From Spirometra erinaceieuropaei (taxonomy: Eukaryota; Platyhelminthes; Cestoda; Diphyllobothriidea; Diphyllobothriidae), in NCBI GenBank assembly GCA_902702965.1, contig CACRXP010000002.1, positions 2,091,846-2,155,845 of the forward strand: a DNA stretch of 64,000 nucleotides. The letters are read 5' to 3'. Every line of letters starts with the position of its first letter. Positions within the stretch are counted from its first letter, which is position 1. The position numbers and the translations under genes are program-made. Below are positions 1 to 11,503 of this stretch, one piece after another. Under the pieces are notes generated by a model that did not search any database, was not told where the DNA came from, and saw only the letters and a list, made by a program, of their open reading frames with translations.

Positions 1-53
1 TAGTAGTAGTAGTGGTGGTGGTAATAGTAGTTGTGGTAGTAGTATCAGTAGTC

Positions 54-93
<40 letters not shown>

Positions 94-172
94 AAGAAGT
101 AGTAGTAGTAGTAGTGCTGGTGGTAGTAGTAGTATTAGTAGTAGTAGTAGTGGTGGTGTTAGTAGTAGTAGC

Positions 173-205
<33 letters not shown>

Positions 206-218
206 TGTTGTTGTTGTT

Positions 219-255
<37 letters not shown>

Positions 256-377
256 AATTAGTAGTAGTAGTAGTGGTGGTGGTGGTAGTTGTTGTAGTAG
301 TAGTAGTAGTAGTGGTGGTAGTAGTAGTATTGTAGTAGTATTAGTAGTAGAATTAGTAGTAGTAGTAGTAGTAGTAA

Positions 378-409
<32 letters not shown>

Positions 410-437
410 TTAGTAGTGGTGGTGGTGGTGGTAGTAT

Positions 438-479
<42 letters not shown>

Positions 480-500
480 GAGTATTGGTAGTATTAGTAG
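1..500. repeat. (TAG)n/(GTA)n trinucleotide microsatellite
   Basis: About 500 bases of TAG units interrupted by TGG, TTG and single-base variants. The array begins at the window edge, so its real length is unknown. Reading it in one frame gives a run of valines with no stop, which comes from the repeat and is not a gene. Confidence 0.97.
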
Positions 501-1501
501 CGGTCAGCTTCGTCCATCATCCTGGGGCCGATGTTGACTATCGGCCAGCGCAACCATCTGCTCTCGCCCGGAGTTCATCGACATTCTGATTCCCTTAGAT
601 TGTTACTAAGGCCTACGTAACCAGCGCGAGCGGCACGCACGCCCAGGAAGTGGGCCTGGTCTCAGGAACTCATCCAGAGACAAAGGCAGTCTACCCGTCT
701 CTGCAGGTGCTCAAATATCAATTTATCATCCCACAACAAAAAAAGCAGAAAAAAACTGCTCTGACGGCGTGTGTGAGCCTGACTCACTATTCAAAACTGT
801 CCTACAGTAAAGAAAAAGTAAATTCTCTCCAAGCATTAATCCAGTCATTCTTAATCCCGCCTTTATAACTTCTCCTCTCTTGAGAAGTCAATAAAAAACA
901 CTTTTCAAAAAGCAGGCACAAATCCGGTGAAGCATATATCGCGATGCAAAATCTACTCCCGGCTGCACCTTCAGTTCCGTAGCCCTTTGTATTCCCCTGT
1001 CTGAGACGTGAGTCGATGCGTCGTTTAGCTAGTAGACCCAGGGTGTGTTTGCAGCCGGCAGCCTTGAAGCGGAGCGTAGGCGCATTCGGGCAATTTCTTC
1101 ATAATTAACTGAAAATATTTACCGCAGAGAGGATTTCATTGAAAAGCCTAACGAATACGGCAGCAGGACGCAGTCACTTTTGTAACCTGTCTCTCACAGG
1201 GTGTTGCACGTGGTTATTCCGCAAAGGATTTTTTGAAACCAGCCGGTAAACCTGTCTCCAGGCTAGAGAAGCAACGGCAGGCTATCAACCGAGACTGTTT
1301 TTATAGACATCTATTCCCGTCAATGATTCCTTGACACCAGTAATGTTTAACCAGGCAGACAACGCTGACCGATGCCTTTTGAGCAGAACCTGGTAATGTG
1401 CCTCCAAAGAAAATGGTAAAGATCCTAAGCAGTCTCCTGCTGTTGGAGAGGAGAGGCAGTACTCCCCATTTTGCAGCCAATGCAGCCTTTCTCTTACGTT
1501 G
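501..1501. other. Unassigned intergenic sequence
   Basis: No recognisable coding region, RNA gene or repeat boundary was found between the microsatellite and the first foldback element. Confidence 0.5.
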
Positions 1502-2497
1502 TACAGTGAGTGACCGATCTCATGAAATGTTGGCTGAAATTGGGAAATGTGTTTTCGGTTAGGAGGGTTTACTTAGGTGGGGTTGAAACACTGATTATCA
1601 TGGGGCACAGTCCTAATATATTTCGGACTCGGCAAGATGTCTTCTTTTGAATGCTCTACATTTTAATCTTTTCTAGAAACCGTATTCAGTAAAAAATGAC
1701 TATTAATATAGCATGCGTTTTTACGATGATTTTCGATGGTCTTGAGAATTCAAATATATTTTGTAGAAACCTCGCGCAAAAATATGCTTTCTTTCAGTCT
1801 TTTGATAGAGAATGACATCGTCTTTATATTTTATATTCGAAAAAGATGTATAATTGTGTTTTTAAAAAGTTTTCTAATTACCGAATAATTTGGAGCCTGA
1901 TCAGCCGGTGCATTAGCGCTTAGTGATTTCAGTCTACAAGGTGCATGTGTTCCCCGTAAATAAAATCACATAGTCTTCTATGCCTTTAAAAAATACCACA
2001 TAGGATCCATAAAATTCTGCAAGGGATGTGGACCATGTTGTACATTCCATGAGGAGCAATGGTAAACAAACAAGTACTATGTTGTTTGAATGGACACTGC
2101 ACGGTCTTGAAAAATCCCATAATTAACAACTTTTTCAAAATCTAATTATACCCTTTCCTCAAGCATAAAATATAAACAAGACGTAATTCTCCATCAAACG
2201 ACTGAAAGAAGGCATATTTTTGCTCGTGGTTTCTATAAGATATGTTTGAATTTGCAAGACAATCGAAAATCAATGGGAAAATTCATGCTACTTAAGTAGT
2301 CATTTGTTACCGAGTACGGTTTCTTGGGGAGATTTAGAAACAGTGCACTCAAAAGCTGACGTTCTGCCGAGTCCGAGATATTATTGAATTATGCCGAAAG
2401 AAAATCAGTATTACAACCGCGCCTATGTAATCCTTCCTAATCGAAAACGCATTTCAGAATTTCAGCCAGCATTTCATGAGATCGGTCACTCACTGTA
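1502..2497. mobile_element. Foldback element copy 1, Tc1-like ends (subfamily A)
   Basis: The left arm (about 1502-1887) and right arm (about 2115-2497) are inverted copies of about 385 bp around a 200-bp unique centre. The outer ends read TACAGTGAGTGACC and its reverse complement, so the element is bounded by TA and starts CAGT, as Tc1/mariner elements do. There is no transposase, so it looks like a non-autonomous foldback/MITE. The centre matches the centre of the partial copy at 37020-37614, which places both in one subfamily. The open frame starting at 2391 begins inside this arm and is not a gene. Confidence 0.85.
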
Positions 2498-3389
2498 TCT
2501 GACTGTCGAACTGCCAGAAGGTTCAACAACTAGGTCTCCCTGTAAGGGCGCCTGTACACATGTTGCCCAGTCTGACCCTCTCCGTGTGAAGATAGTCTTT
2601 CTGCAGACCTTTCCGCTGTGGACCATAGGCAGGCGAAGTGATTTCCTCAGGTACCGCCGGGAAGACAGAGGTAGGCATGGTCTTCTGTCAAAGCAGTTTC
2701 TTATTCCCACATCCCTAGCCGAACTCCGTCAGTACTTATCCGGACCGACCCTTAGGAACCATCGACGCAGTGTCTTTAGGCATGTTTTTGCATCCATTCT
2801 CAGATTCTGGTCGATTATGTGGCTACCAGATGACCGAAGCCGCTCCTGTCCAAGTCTCCGCCTAGCTTCTGTAGGCCTACCGCTGCTAATGTTAGTTTGG
2901 GCACTTGTGGTCCGGCGGTCGATCGCGGTCCTCACCGCCGGCTTCTGTGCACTTGCTCTGAAACACTAAGCAGCTTGGTGTGCACGCAGGCCTGCGCAGA
3001 ATCCTCTGTGTGCGCGTGTGTCAAACCGTCCTCTTAATCTTCTAGGTTCGACCGTGGGAATTTTTGCGACAATGTTTCTTAAAAACGCTCACTTTTGACT
3101 TAATATTTCTATAAGATTAGAAAAATCGGCTGAGTCATACACATACCGTCAAATGTTCATCGTCAGACCTCTACAGCTATAGTCGGGGGGATGGTGAAGG
3201 AATCCAGCTACGATGTGAAGGAAGGGCGCATGACATAGAGTGTATTCTCACGAGGCAGGGATCGTGAGATTAAAAAAAATATGATGGGGTAATAGTTGTT
3301 CATTGAGAGCTACCCCCGATCTTCCTGTTAGAAGTAACTCGAGAAAAGGGTCTGCGTATTTGTCTGAAAACTTTATAAATACCCATGTA
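2498..3389. other. Unassigned sequence between foldback copies
   Basis: An open frame of about 190 codons (2391-2969, +) crosses from the foldback arm into this stretch. It resembles nothing I recognise, has no splice context and has a shorter open shadow on the other strand. I treat it as chance. Confidence 0.4.
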
Positions 3390-4378
3390 CAGTACGTGGG
3401 CTAACTCGTGAAATGTCGACCGAAATTCCGAAATGAGTTTTCGTTTCGAAAAGATTGATCAAGTAGGCTTGTAAAACTAATCATCGTGCAGCATAATTCT
3501 AAAATGACTCAGTTGTCTTAGGATGTCGGCTTTCGAGTGAACTTCTTCTTAGCTGCATGCAAAAACTATACTCTGTAAAAGTGACTACATAAGTAACACA
3601 AATTTTTCTCATTGATTTTTGATGCCCTTAAACATTCTATTATACTTCATGGAAAACAGGCATAAAAGTATTCATTCTTTTGCTCATTCGGTAGAAAATG
3701 ACGTCTTCTTCCAATTTTATACTCGAAGGAGGGGAATAATTCGGTTTTAAAACGTTCAACTTGTAGGATTTTTACTACCGTGAAATGCCCGTTCATAAAA
3801 CATCGCGTCTCCTCATTTACTAATGTTGCTTGAGAAGTTTATAATATCACTCAAATCAACTGCCAAATTGTATGAACCTCGTTTCGTCTTCTCTGAACAC
3901 CGTAGAGAAATGTATGGTTTTCCGTCCGCGGAGAATATACGGTGTGTAGTTTGGAAACCCTGAATGTAAGTCGAACGGTAGAGCGAGTTCAAAAGTATTC
4001 GGGAATTTGGAAAGTCCTTAAAACCGAACTGCACCCCTCCTTCGAAAATAAAATTGCAAGAAGACGTCGTTTTCTACCGAATATGCAAAAGAATGAATAC
4101 TTTTATGCATGTTTTGCATGAAATATAATTGAATGTTTAAGGGCAGCAAAAATTAATGAGAAACATTTCTGTTACTTATGTAGTCATTTTTACAGAGTAT
4201 AGTTTTTGCATGCAGCTGAGGAGAAGTTCATTCGAAAGTCGAAATCCTAAGACAACGGAGTCATTATAGAATTATGCTGCATGATGATTAGTTTTACAAC
4301 CCTACTTAACTAATCTTTTCGAAACGAAACCTCATTTCGGAATCTCGGCTGACATTTCATGAGTTAGCCCACCTACTC
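3390..4378 (-). mobile_element. Foldback element copy 2 (subfamily B, reversed)
   Basis: Inverted arms of about 370 bp (3390-3765 and 4025-4378) flank a centre that is the reverse complement of the centre of copy 3. The element is therefore inserted in the opposite orientation. The ends match the family consensus TACAGTAGGTGGGCTAAC with one or two changes and TA on both sides. No protein is encoded. Confidence 0.85.
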
Positions 4379-4595
4379 TATGCGTCTTACCAATCAAGTT
4401 TTAAATCACAATAAGGGTTTAGATCTTAATAACCGGTCTCCCCGGTTATCAGGAAAGTTTCGTGTGTTCTCAGCTATATTACCTACAAAGGCAAGGAGGT
4501 GCGTGTAATCAGGATACCTCACACGGTTGGCATCTGAAATTGAAGTTGGAAGAGTATCAGACTCGTCAACACTTTGTTGCCCGGTCTAGTACTTA

Positions 4596-5590
4596 CAGTA
4601 GTTGGGCTAACTCATGAAATGTCAACCGAAACTCCGAAATGCGTTTTAGTTTCGAAAAGACTAATGATATAGGGTTGTAAAACTAATCATCGTGCAGTGT
4701 AATTCTATAATCACTTAGTTACTTCAGGATGTCGGCTTTCGAATGAACTCCCTTCCGGCTGCATGCAAAAACCGCACTATGTAAAAAAACGACCACATAA
4801 GTAGCATGAATTTTCTCACTGATTTTCGATGCCCTTTAAAAATTCAATTATATTTCATAGAGAACATGCATAAAAGCATATCCATTCTTTTGTTCATTCG
4901 GTAGAAAACTACGTCTTCTTTCAATTTTATACTCGACAGAAGAATATTATTGGGTTATAAGAAACTTTTCTAATTCCCGAGGAATTTTGAGCCGACCTGC
5001 CGTTGCACTTGCATTCAGGGTTTCCAAACTACGGGCCATATATTTTCCGTGTACGGAAAACCATATGTTTCTCTACGGTAATAAAGGGCGACCATATGGG
5101 TTCATAAAATTTCGCAGTGGATTTGAGCCATATTGTTAACTTTACAAGCCACATTGGTAAATGCAAAGACATGACGATCTAGGAACGGCCACTTAACGGT
5201 ATTGAATAATCTCATAATTAGAAACTTTTTTAAACCGAATTATGCCCTTCCTTCGCGCATAAAATTAAAAGAAGACGTAATTTTCCACCGAATAAACAAA
5301 AGAATGAATATACTTTTATGCATGTTTTCTATGAAATATAACTGAATTTTTAAGGGAATCGAAAATCAATGAGAAAATTCATGCTACCTAAGTAGTCATT
5401 TTTACAAAGTATACTTTCTTCATGCAGCCGAAAAGAGGTTCTTTGGAAAGCCGACAACCTGAAGTAACTTAGTTATTATAGGATTACGCTGTACGATGCT
5501 TAGTTTTACGGCCGCACTTGATTAATCTTTTCGAAACGAAAACGCATTTCGGGAGTTCCATTGGCATTTCATGAGTTAGCCTACCTACTG
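4596..5590 (+). mobile_element. Foldback element copy 3 (subfamily B)
   Basis: The ends TACAGTAGTTGGGCTAAC and (reverse strand) TACAGTAGGTAGGCTAAC are bounded by TA at 4594-4595 and 5591-5592. The arms are about 380 bp and the centre about 230 bp. It lies only about 220 bp from copy 2 in opposite orientation, so the two copies could form still larger hairpins. Confidence 0.87.
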
Positions 5591-5604
5591 TATATCTTCT
5601 CCTC

Positions 5605-6530
5605 TCCGTGTTTAAATATGCTATAGTAATTGTCAGGCATCATTCGCCTAAACGGCTGTGAATGTGTCCTTTACAGTAAGTGACACAAAAACGTCTTTCA
5701 GCTCAGTGGCTCCTGCTTAATATGGCCTCTAGGACAGTTTCATGAAGGCAGGATCCGAGCCCCTTGTTTCCGATAAAGCCTGGCACGTGGTGCGGGGCGG
5801 CGCCGTGTGTGGTACGCGCAGACGGACTGCTCCCGAAGCCACTTTCGGTCGCCTTACCACCGTTTCGCCATCGAAGCTTGGCGGGTGAAGGAGGAGAGTG
5901 TGTGGCAGATGCTGTGCGCATCACCGACGTTGTGCCCACCCAGCGGGACACATCTTCGACGTTGTCGCTCGCAACGGTCGATCTGTCAGACTACGATAAG
6001 GTCAGCTCACCTAGAACCGTTCGCAGGGTGGGATGCTGAACAAAGATGTCGGGCACCGTACTGATGCCCGTCGATTACAAGCCAGTTTAGACCCCGTTTC
6101 TTTCCTGTGTAACGATAGCGAGGCTGGTTCGGACGACACCGACTGATGCAGTTACGGTAGTTCATCCAGCTGCCACTTTAAATTGAAATTGGAAGAGGGT
6201 GACACATCTGAGACCTGATTTGCGACAAATCTGTTCTGGTAGAAGTCTTCCGGCTGTCTGCCTGCGAATGTAGTCTGACTGTCTTGGGTTGTATGAAGGC
6301 GCATAGACTCCTTACCTGGTGTAATACTTTCTGTCTGACTCGCCGAAAGGAAACAAAATGGGCGACTTCAATGATATTTTCCTTCTTCTTACCACTCCGA
6401 TATTCCATCTTTCACCCATTTTACTCCTCTCGGTGTTTAAACTTGCTAAAGTCATTGTTTGGCGTCATTCGCCTAAAGAACCGTGAGATTTTTCTTTAAA
6501 GTGAGAAACAGAAACAGCTTACAGGTCGTG
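5605..6530 (+). repeat. Segment flanked by diverged ~90-bp direct repeats
   Basis: The sequence at about 5612-5700 recurs in the same orientation at about 6435-6525. Both share GTGTTTAAA, then a CATTCGCCTAAA core, then a similar AG-rich end, at roughly 75 percent identity by eye. The 730 bp between them (5701-6434) contains short open frames on both strands but nothing recognisable. It could be a small LTR-like or tandemly duplicated repeat. Confidence 0.4.
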
Positions 6531-6957
6531 CTTTACCTCCTAAAAGGTAAATATACCACATACTTAAGAATGGTTAGTTAAGAAAATGACCACTTTGAAG
6601 ATTAGGATATTCTGGCTTACCTATTGCGAACATATTGAGTAAAAGTACTTTGGCGTGTTTTTTCGCAGGCGAGATCCCAGACGCAGTTAGCAAGGACCGT
6701 TCGCAAATACAAGACGATTGTGGCTTTTGGAAATTCAACAAGCGTGCAGCAAGGCAAAAGACTTGCAAGACAGTGGTGTAGAGCTTCGTGGTTTTTCTTG
6801 CCACGATCTTGAGCGATTGATATCTACCATCATCTTGGACTGTGCCTTTATTTCAGCGAAATAACTGCTAAAAGTCTTCCTTGACCTGACTTTCCTGCTT
6901 CTTTGGCTTACTTCGATAAGGGACATGCTCACCTTTCTTTTCCCCTTCTCTCAAAAG
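6531..6957. other. Probable intron upstream of the 6958 exon
   Basis: The stretch ends in a good 3' splice site: a pyrimidine-rich run then CAAAAG at 6952-6957. A second acceptor-like site (TTTTTTCGCAG) occurs near 6673, but I could not build a convincing exon after it. Confidence 0.4.
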
Positions 6958-7809
6958 GTTGACGAACTGCTCTACTTCAACGCCATCCTCGCCCCCAAGG
7001 AGTCGCGAGCCAAATGGAGGGCAACCCAAGTATGGAAAGAGTGCGACAAGGAGATCATGGAGAAGTTGGGCGGTGCTGCCTTCAGAGGCCCCCATGGAAC
7101 CAGAAATAGGGCCTCTGAGTCAGATGGAAGGGCCGTGGGAACGGGCGATTCCCGAATCTCCTCCGCACAGAGCGGTTCCAAGTCTGGCGAGGTACCAAAC
7201 ACCACAAGTGACCCCCTGGCCGAGGGAAAGACATCCGCCGGGAGCAGTGGACTGGCCTCTTTCGACTCGGACTCGGATTACGGCCTCGTAGATGATGAGG
7301 AGATTGAGGACGAAGACCCCGGAGTCTCAGCCCTGGCCCAGGCAGAGGGTCTCAATCTGGCGAACGATATCAAATTTCTTTCTGACGACGTGGAGGAGGA
7401 ATTGGAGCGCTTGTTGGGTCCACAGGCAACTACCACTACCACCACCACTAGCACAGCCGGTGGTGCTGGTGGTTGTGAGGATGGGGCTACCAGTGGGAGA
7501 AAAAGTTTGGAGAGAACGGCTTCTGCAGACTGCTACGTCTCTGACGAGGACACGAGCCTCACCGGCTGTCTGGAGGACATTAGTGTCCACTTGTCGGAGG
7601 GCAGCAGGCACACCCTTTCTGAACCGAATTCAAGGCAAGCCGGCGGCTGCAGCAGCGGTCGCGTGACCTCCACCACGAAGAAGACCTCGGCAGCCTCACC
7701 GACCGGTAGTGTAGGCTCAGCAGCGCAGAGTGAACGCTCCTCAATTGCCGTGCAAACGCTCTCCACAGGAGACATTATGGCAACACAGATTTTCCACGAC
7801 TTATCGTAA
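6958..7809 (+). CDS. Last exon of an unrecognised acidic Ser/Thr-rich protein
   Basis: I do not recognise this protein. The exon starts after a strong acceptor at 6957 in codon phase 0, encodes 283 residues and ends at TAA 7807-7809. The first 40 residues are helical and charged, beginning VDELLYFNAILAPKE and containing WKECDKEIMEKL, and look like the end of a folded domain. The rest is low-complexity: Ser/Thr/Gly-rich linker, two acidic patches (DSDSDYGLVDDEEIEDED at about 100-117; DDVEEELERLLG at about 142-153), a run of seven threonines and an STAGGAGG stretch. This suggests a disordered, phosphorylatable C-terminal tail of a larger cytosolic or nuclear protein. GC content is higher than in the flanks, which fits coding DNA. 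Upstream exons were not found. Confidence 0.65.
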   Translation, partial: VDELLYFNAILAPKESRAKWRATQVWKECDKEIMEKLGGAAFRGPHGTRNRASESDGRAVGTGDSRISSAQSGSKSGEVPNTTSDPLAEGKTSAGSSGLASFDSDSDYGLVDDEEIEDEDPGVSALAQAEGLNLANDIKFLSDDVEEELERLLGPQATTTTTTTSTAGGAGGCEDGATSGRKSLERTASADCYVSDEDTSLTGCLEDISVHLSEGSRHTLSEPNSRQAGGCSSGRVTSTTKKTSAASPTGSVGSAAQSERSSIAVQTLSTGDIMATQIFHDLS

Positions 7810-8310
7810 TAAGGCATCCCCCACCGTCCCGCCCAATTCGCCTTGCCCAATTACTGTCAGATCAGATTTTTTGCAGAAGATTCTTCACAAGTTCCCGTCC
7901 ACGACTGTGTTTTCATAGCTGCCTCGCCCCCTCCCCGCCTCCGACCCTGACCTGTGTGTCTTTTGGGTTCCCTGGATAAGACCTTCATCTGCAGTTATTC
8001 TGACAAGTCATCATTTTCAATTTGACACTGCACATCTGGTCAATGGGATCCTTTTTGAACCCACATACACACACACCCCCTTCAACTCTCTTATTGTGTC
8101 CTGCTTTTGCGTCGGCGCCTGTCTTAGAACATATTTCTTCTTGAGGATACACATTTGCACACATATCCTTACAAAGGGGGAGAGAGCACGTATGCGTGCA
8201 CTTCAGCAAGTATACCTCTGAACGGTCATCTATGGAACTGCGCACATGTGTGAATGTGTTCAAGAGACCACAAAGACTTGCCTTTTCAAAACTTTTAAAA
8301 GAACATTAAA
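7810..8310 (+). other. Likely 3' UTR of the 6958 exon
   Basis: The sequence after the stop is pyrimidine-rich with a short CA tract near 8065. An ATTAAA at about 8304-8309 is the first plausible polyadenylation signal; no AATAAA precedes it. Confidence 0.35.
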
Positions 8311-9825
8311 AAAGAATTCACTTTCGCTGTGTAGGGTCTTCTCTGGTGAGCAAGAATATGGGGAAGAAGGGTACCGAGATTGCCGGACAACGTTTTCTCT
8401 GAGGTGAATTCGAACGATCGGCCGCGGTTGCATTCGGGTCGGCTGCTGTACTTCTAAAGGTATCCTAGTTGCTTCTACCAATTGCGGTAGTCAATGTATA
8501 TCTCCTCTTCCTGACTCACTGGGCGCGTCTAGAAAGCATGTGATGGCCGGCAGTGTCATAGACGCAGAACTCATCTCCTCAACCATCATTTCGTTAGGTG
8601 AATCCTTCACAGTCGTGTAAACCGTCTGGGCAGTAAAAGACGCCTAGACGCAACAGTTAAAGTTACTGTTAGACCTTAACTACTCTGTCTCTCTAGTCCA
8701 GCTCCGAGTAGGATAAGGAGACTGACACCTGTAAAAGCGGAACTTGATTCCGTGCAGAATTTTGAAGGCGCAGTTGGAGTGTGTGGACAGATGCTCCTGG
8801 CGCAAGCGGCTAGGTACAGTTGGCTCGTTTTGCGTATATGCCTATGGTTGGTTGGTGAGAACTGTAAGTAAGTGTAACGGCACAGCAGTGAGAACAAGTG
8901 CTCTGAGCGCTACAATCACCAGGTCAGATCCCAAGTTGACGGAAGAAGACAGAAGGAAATAGAATGAGGGGTTTATTGTCCACAGAATCCGGAGTTCTCC
9001 TCTCAGGCCACTGGCGAAGCCAGGGCTGGTGTTGACTGCGTCCAGTCATGCCTGAGAGTCCCTGAGATAGTTGTGGCAGCCGCTTTTGTAGGCTCGTGGG
9101 CCAAGCTCAAGTGGTGTTCAGGCCGTGTGTGTTGCATTTGCTGAGGGGTGGTGTCCCAGTGGCTTGTTTTGCTGGTTGCAGAGGGTGGCGCGTTCAAGTG
9201 GCGCATGGGTAGCCGCGACGCTGTGTGGACGCAATTGTGTCCGGGCTGAAGTCGGTCAAGTGGCTTCAGGGCAGCTAATCTGGGACGGCTCGCTGCGAGG
9301 GGTGAATGACCTTGAGGCAGCGAGGTCGTGAACAATAACACCAGACCGGTTATGATTGCTGCCCGCTACAGAAGTACATAGATGTCAACGTAGGACGCTC
9401 GCGTATGAAAACTGAAAGGTCACCTGAGGACGCATACCAAGGTCAAGTCGGAGGCCTGACCGATCACCACGAGTCCTTACTCTCAAAGCCGATTGGCGCT
9501 TTGCAGTACTGGCTATCGCTGAACATCCTGAAATCCAGTAGTCTTGTCCCAAAACCACCCTTCCGACTTGTAATTTTAAAGCGAAGAAGTTCCAGTATCT
9601 AATTTGGGACTCTCCTAAAGAGGTGCTTTGCAAGGCACATTGTAGACAATGTAACAGCCTGTATCATTTGTGGCCTTCAAGCGAGTTTCGATTGCTCAAT
9701 CTGCTTACGAAATGTCGGATGCCGTTTGCAATTGAAGCGGACCAAGTTGCTCCTGTGTGCGCGCCCAATGAATTGACATAACAAAGTGTGCAACTGTGAG
9801 GCATTTTTCGTCGGTATGAACTTAA
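8311..9825. other. Unassigned intergenic sequence
   Basis: Short open frames exist on both strands (for example 9003-9341 on -), but none resembles a known domain. The GC-rich block at 9000-9335 could be a dispersed repeat; I have no second copy in the window to prove it. Confidence 0.4.
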
Positions 9826-10860
9826 AAAAGGCATAAACAGCAGAATGTATTAGAACCAGCAAACCTCGCGACGGCTTTTCAACTGCAGCCCATCGCCGCA
9901 TAACATGGATAACAAAGCAGAAACGCGCAGCAATTGGAATTTGCACAGAAACTCGAGGCAAAACAGCAAGGTCATCGTACAGTGCACATAGACTAATCGT
10001 TGAAAAGGGCACCTTAAACACCCAATAGAGGAAAGAAAACAGAGGGAGGGGGGAAGTTGGCACAGAAAGGAGGTAGTGTAAATCGAAGGGCTCGGGATTA
10101 GCAGAACAAGTTGAGGTTGACCACGTGGTCTAACTGTTTGCATAGATCAGGTTTCTCCCGCCATGTGTCCGAACAAGGACCCGGAAGGATGTTTTGGGGT
10201 CAAGAGAGTGATCGCTACCCGGAAAGTGTTTCGTGCTCTGTTATTGCACGCCAACGCACGTTGTGTATGTGAATTCATATGCACCTGCGGATGCAAGTAC
10301 ATTGGGCGAACGCAAAAGCGACTGGCAGTCAGGTCAACTGAACACCTTCCTAAATGACTTTTAAGGCAGGAAAATAAAATTCTTTGTCCTTCTATCACAA
10401 AATGTCACCCAGGTAGCGGTCACTCTCTGGACCCTAAAACATCCTTCCGAGTCCTTGTTCAGACACGAACAACTCAGACATTGCGTTGCTTGGATGCTGC
10501 CTACATACGTTTGAAGAAACTTGATCTATGCAAGCAGTTAGACCACGTGGTCAACCTCTACTTACCTTGGTAATCCCTAGCCCTTTGATTTACACTACCC
10601 CCTTTCTGTGTCAACTCCCCTCCCCTCCCCCTGTTTTCTTTCCTCTATTGGGTGTTTAGGGTACCTTTTTCATCGATTAGTCTATGTGCACTGAACAATG
10701 ACCTTTCTGTTTTGTCCTGATTTTATGTGCAGATTCCAATTGCTGCATGCGCCTTCTTTGTTGTCTATGTTATGCGGCGATGGGTTGCAGTTGAAAAGCC
10801 GTCGCGAAGTTTGCTGGTTCTGATAAATTCTTTTGTCTATGCCTGTTTTAAAATCTGCAA
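9826..10860 (+). mobile_element. Penelope-like element, family PLE-2, 5'-truncated with inverted terminal repeat
   Basis: The order is an inverted terminal-repeat arm (about 9826-10160), a GIY-YIG endonuclease remnant (10163-10575), then the same terminal repeat in direct orientation (about 10576-10860). The inverted arm includes the reverse complement of the end of the reading frame (TTAGACCACGTGGTCAACC is shared) as well as the 3' repeat. This head-to-tail plus inverted layout is known for Penelope-like elements. No reverse transcriptase is left. No clear target-site duplication was seen. Confidence 0.75.
10163..10575 (+). pseudogene. GIY-YIG endonuclease remnant of a Penelope-like element
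   Basis: The reading encodes CVCEFICTCGCKYIGRTQKR, the GIY-YIG signature in the form used by Penelope-like elements (xYxF...C.C...YIGRT). Later residues include TSFRVLVQTRTTQT and the C-terminal DHVVNLYLPW before TAA. In-frame stops (after TEHLPK) show that it is dead. The same domain recurs at 40464-40830 (-) and 41300-41640 (+). Confidence 0.8.
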
Positions 10861-11168
10861 AATTAGAGACCCGTGCTGGATGATCGACATCAGCCTACCC
10901 TGTTCTCGAAACTGATAAAAATGGATTATTGGGCCCCATGCAGGCCATTGTGACGCGGGTTGTTTTACCTTTCTTGTGCTTAACTGCCTGATAAAAATGA
11001 GTGTAGACAGTAATAAGCTATGCCGCCGCAATTTTACACTTACCTCTATTCTGCGGAGTTAGCATCCTCATAGTCCTAGTCCGTATATTTTTTAAAATTT
11101 TAACTAACTCTGACGGTAATTAGATCATTCTAGATGTACTTTGATAAAGAATTCCCATTGACTATGCA
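10861..11168. other. Unassigned sequence
   Basis: Short AT-rich stretch between the PLE-2 element and the telomere-like repeat; nothing recognisable. Confidence 0.5.
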
Positions 11169-11503
11169 GCAAGATATGGTTATGTAGCCCCACCTGATGG
11201 ATACAATACTGCTGGGGTTGGGGTTAGGGTTAGGGTTAAAGGTTAGGGTTGGGGGTTAGGGCTAGGGGTTAGAGTTGCGGTCTAGGGTTAGGGTTATGGG
11301 TTAAGGCAACTATTTCTCAACCACCCAAAGTACAACTGTGCATTCCCAATAGCTTTTATTTTACATGCAAATACTTGACCTCGTCACCTGTGCATTCCGC
11401 CGCCCCACCTGTAAAAATCCCTATTACCACCGGTCTCGTATTTCAAGTGGCTGGGGTTTTTTTTTACTTCAGGTGGGGCTACATAACCACATCTGACCGG
11501 CTA
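11169..11503 (+). repeat. Dispersed repeat copy A carrying a degenerate TTAGGG tract
   Basis: A tract at about 11213-11305 consists of GGTTAGGG, GGGTTAGGG and variants, a degenerate telomere-type motif. The flanks (GTAGCCCCACCTGATGG upstream; ACCACCGGTCTCGTATT and GGGGCTACATAACCACATC downstream) are repeated at 31554-32036. The outermost parts, TATGTAGCCCCACCTG and CAGGTGGGGCTACATAACC, are inverted relative to each other, so the unit has terminal inverted repeats. This looks like a mobile or dispersed unit rather than a scar of telomere fusion. Confidence 0.65.

Noticed and set aside
12..589. Long valine-only open frames
   Set aside because: They are translations of the TAG/GTA microsatellite and have no independent coding evidence.
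2391..2969. Open frame of 192 codons
   Set aside because: It starts inside the right arm of a foldback element, has no recognisable domain and no splice or polyadenylation context.
10576..10860. Hammerhead-like TTGATAAGCCGTCGCGAAA in the PLE-2 terminal repeat
   Set aside because: Across the four copies the core has two or more non-canonical bases, and stems I and III do not pair, so it does not meet the motif.
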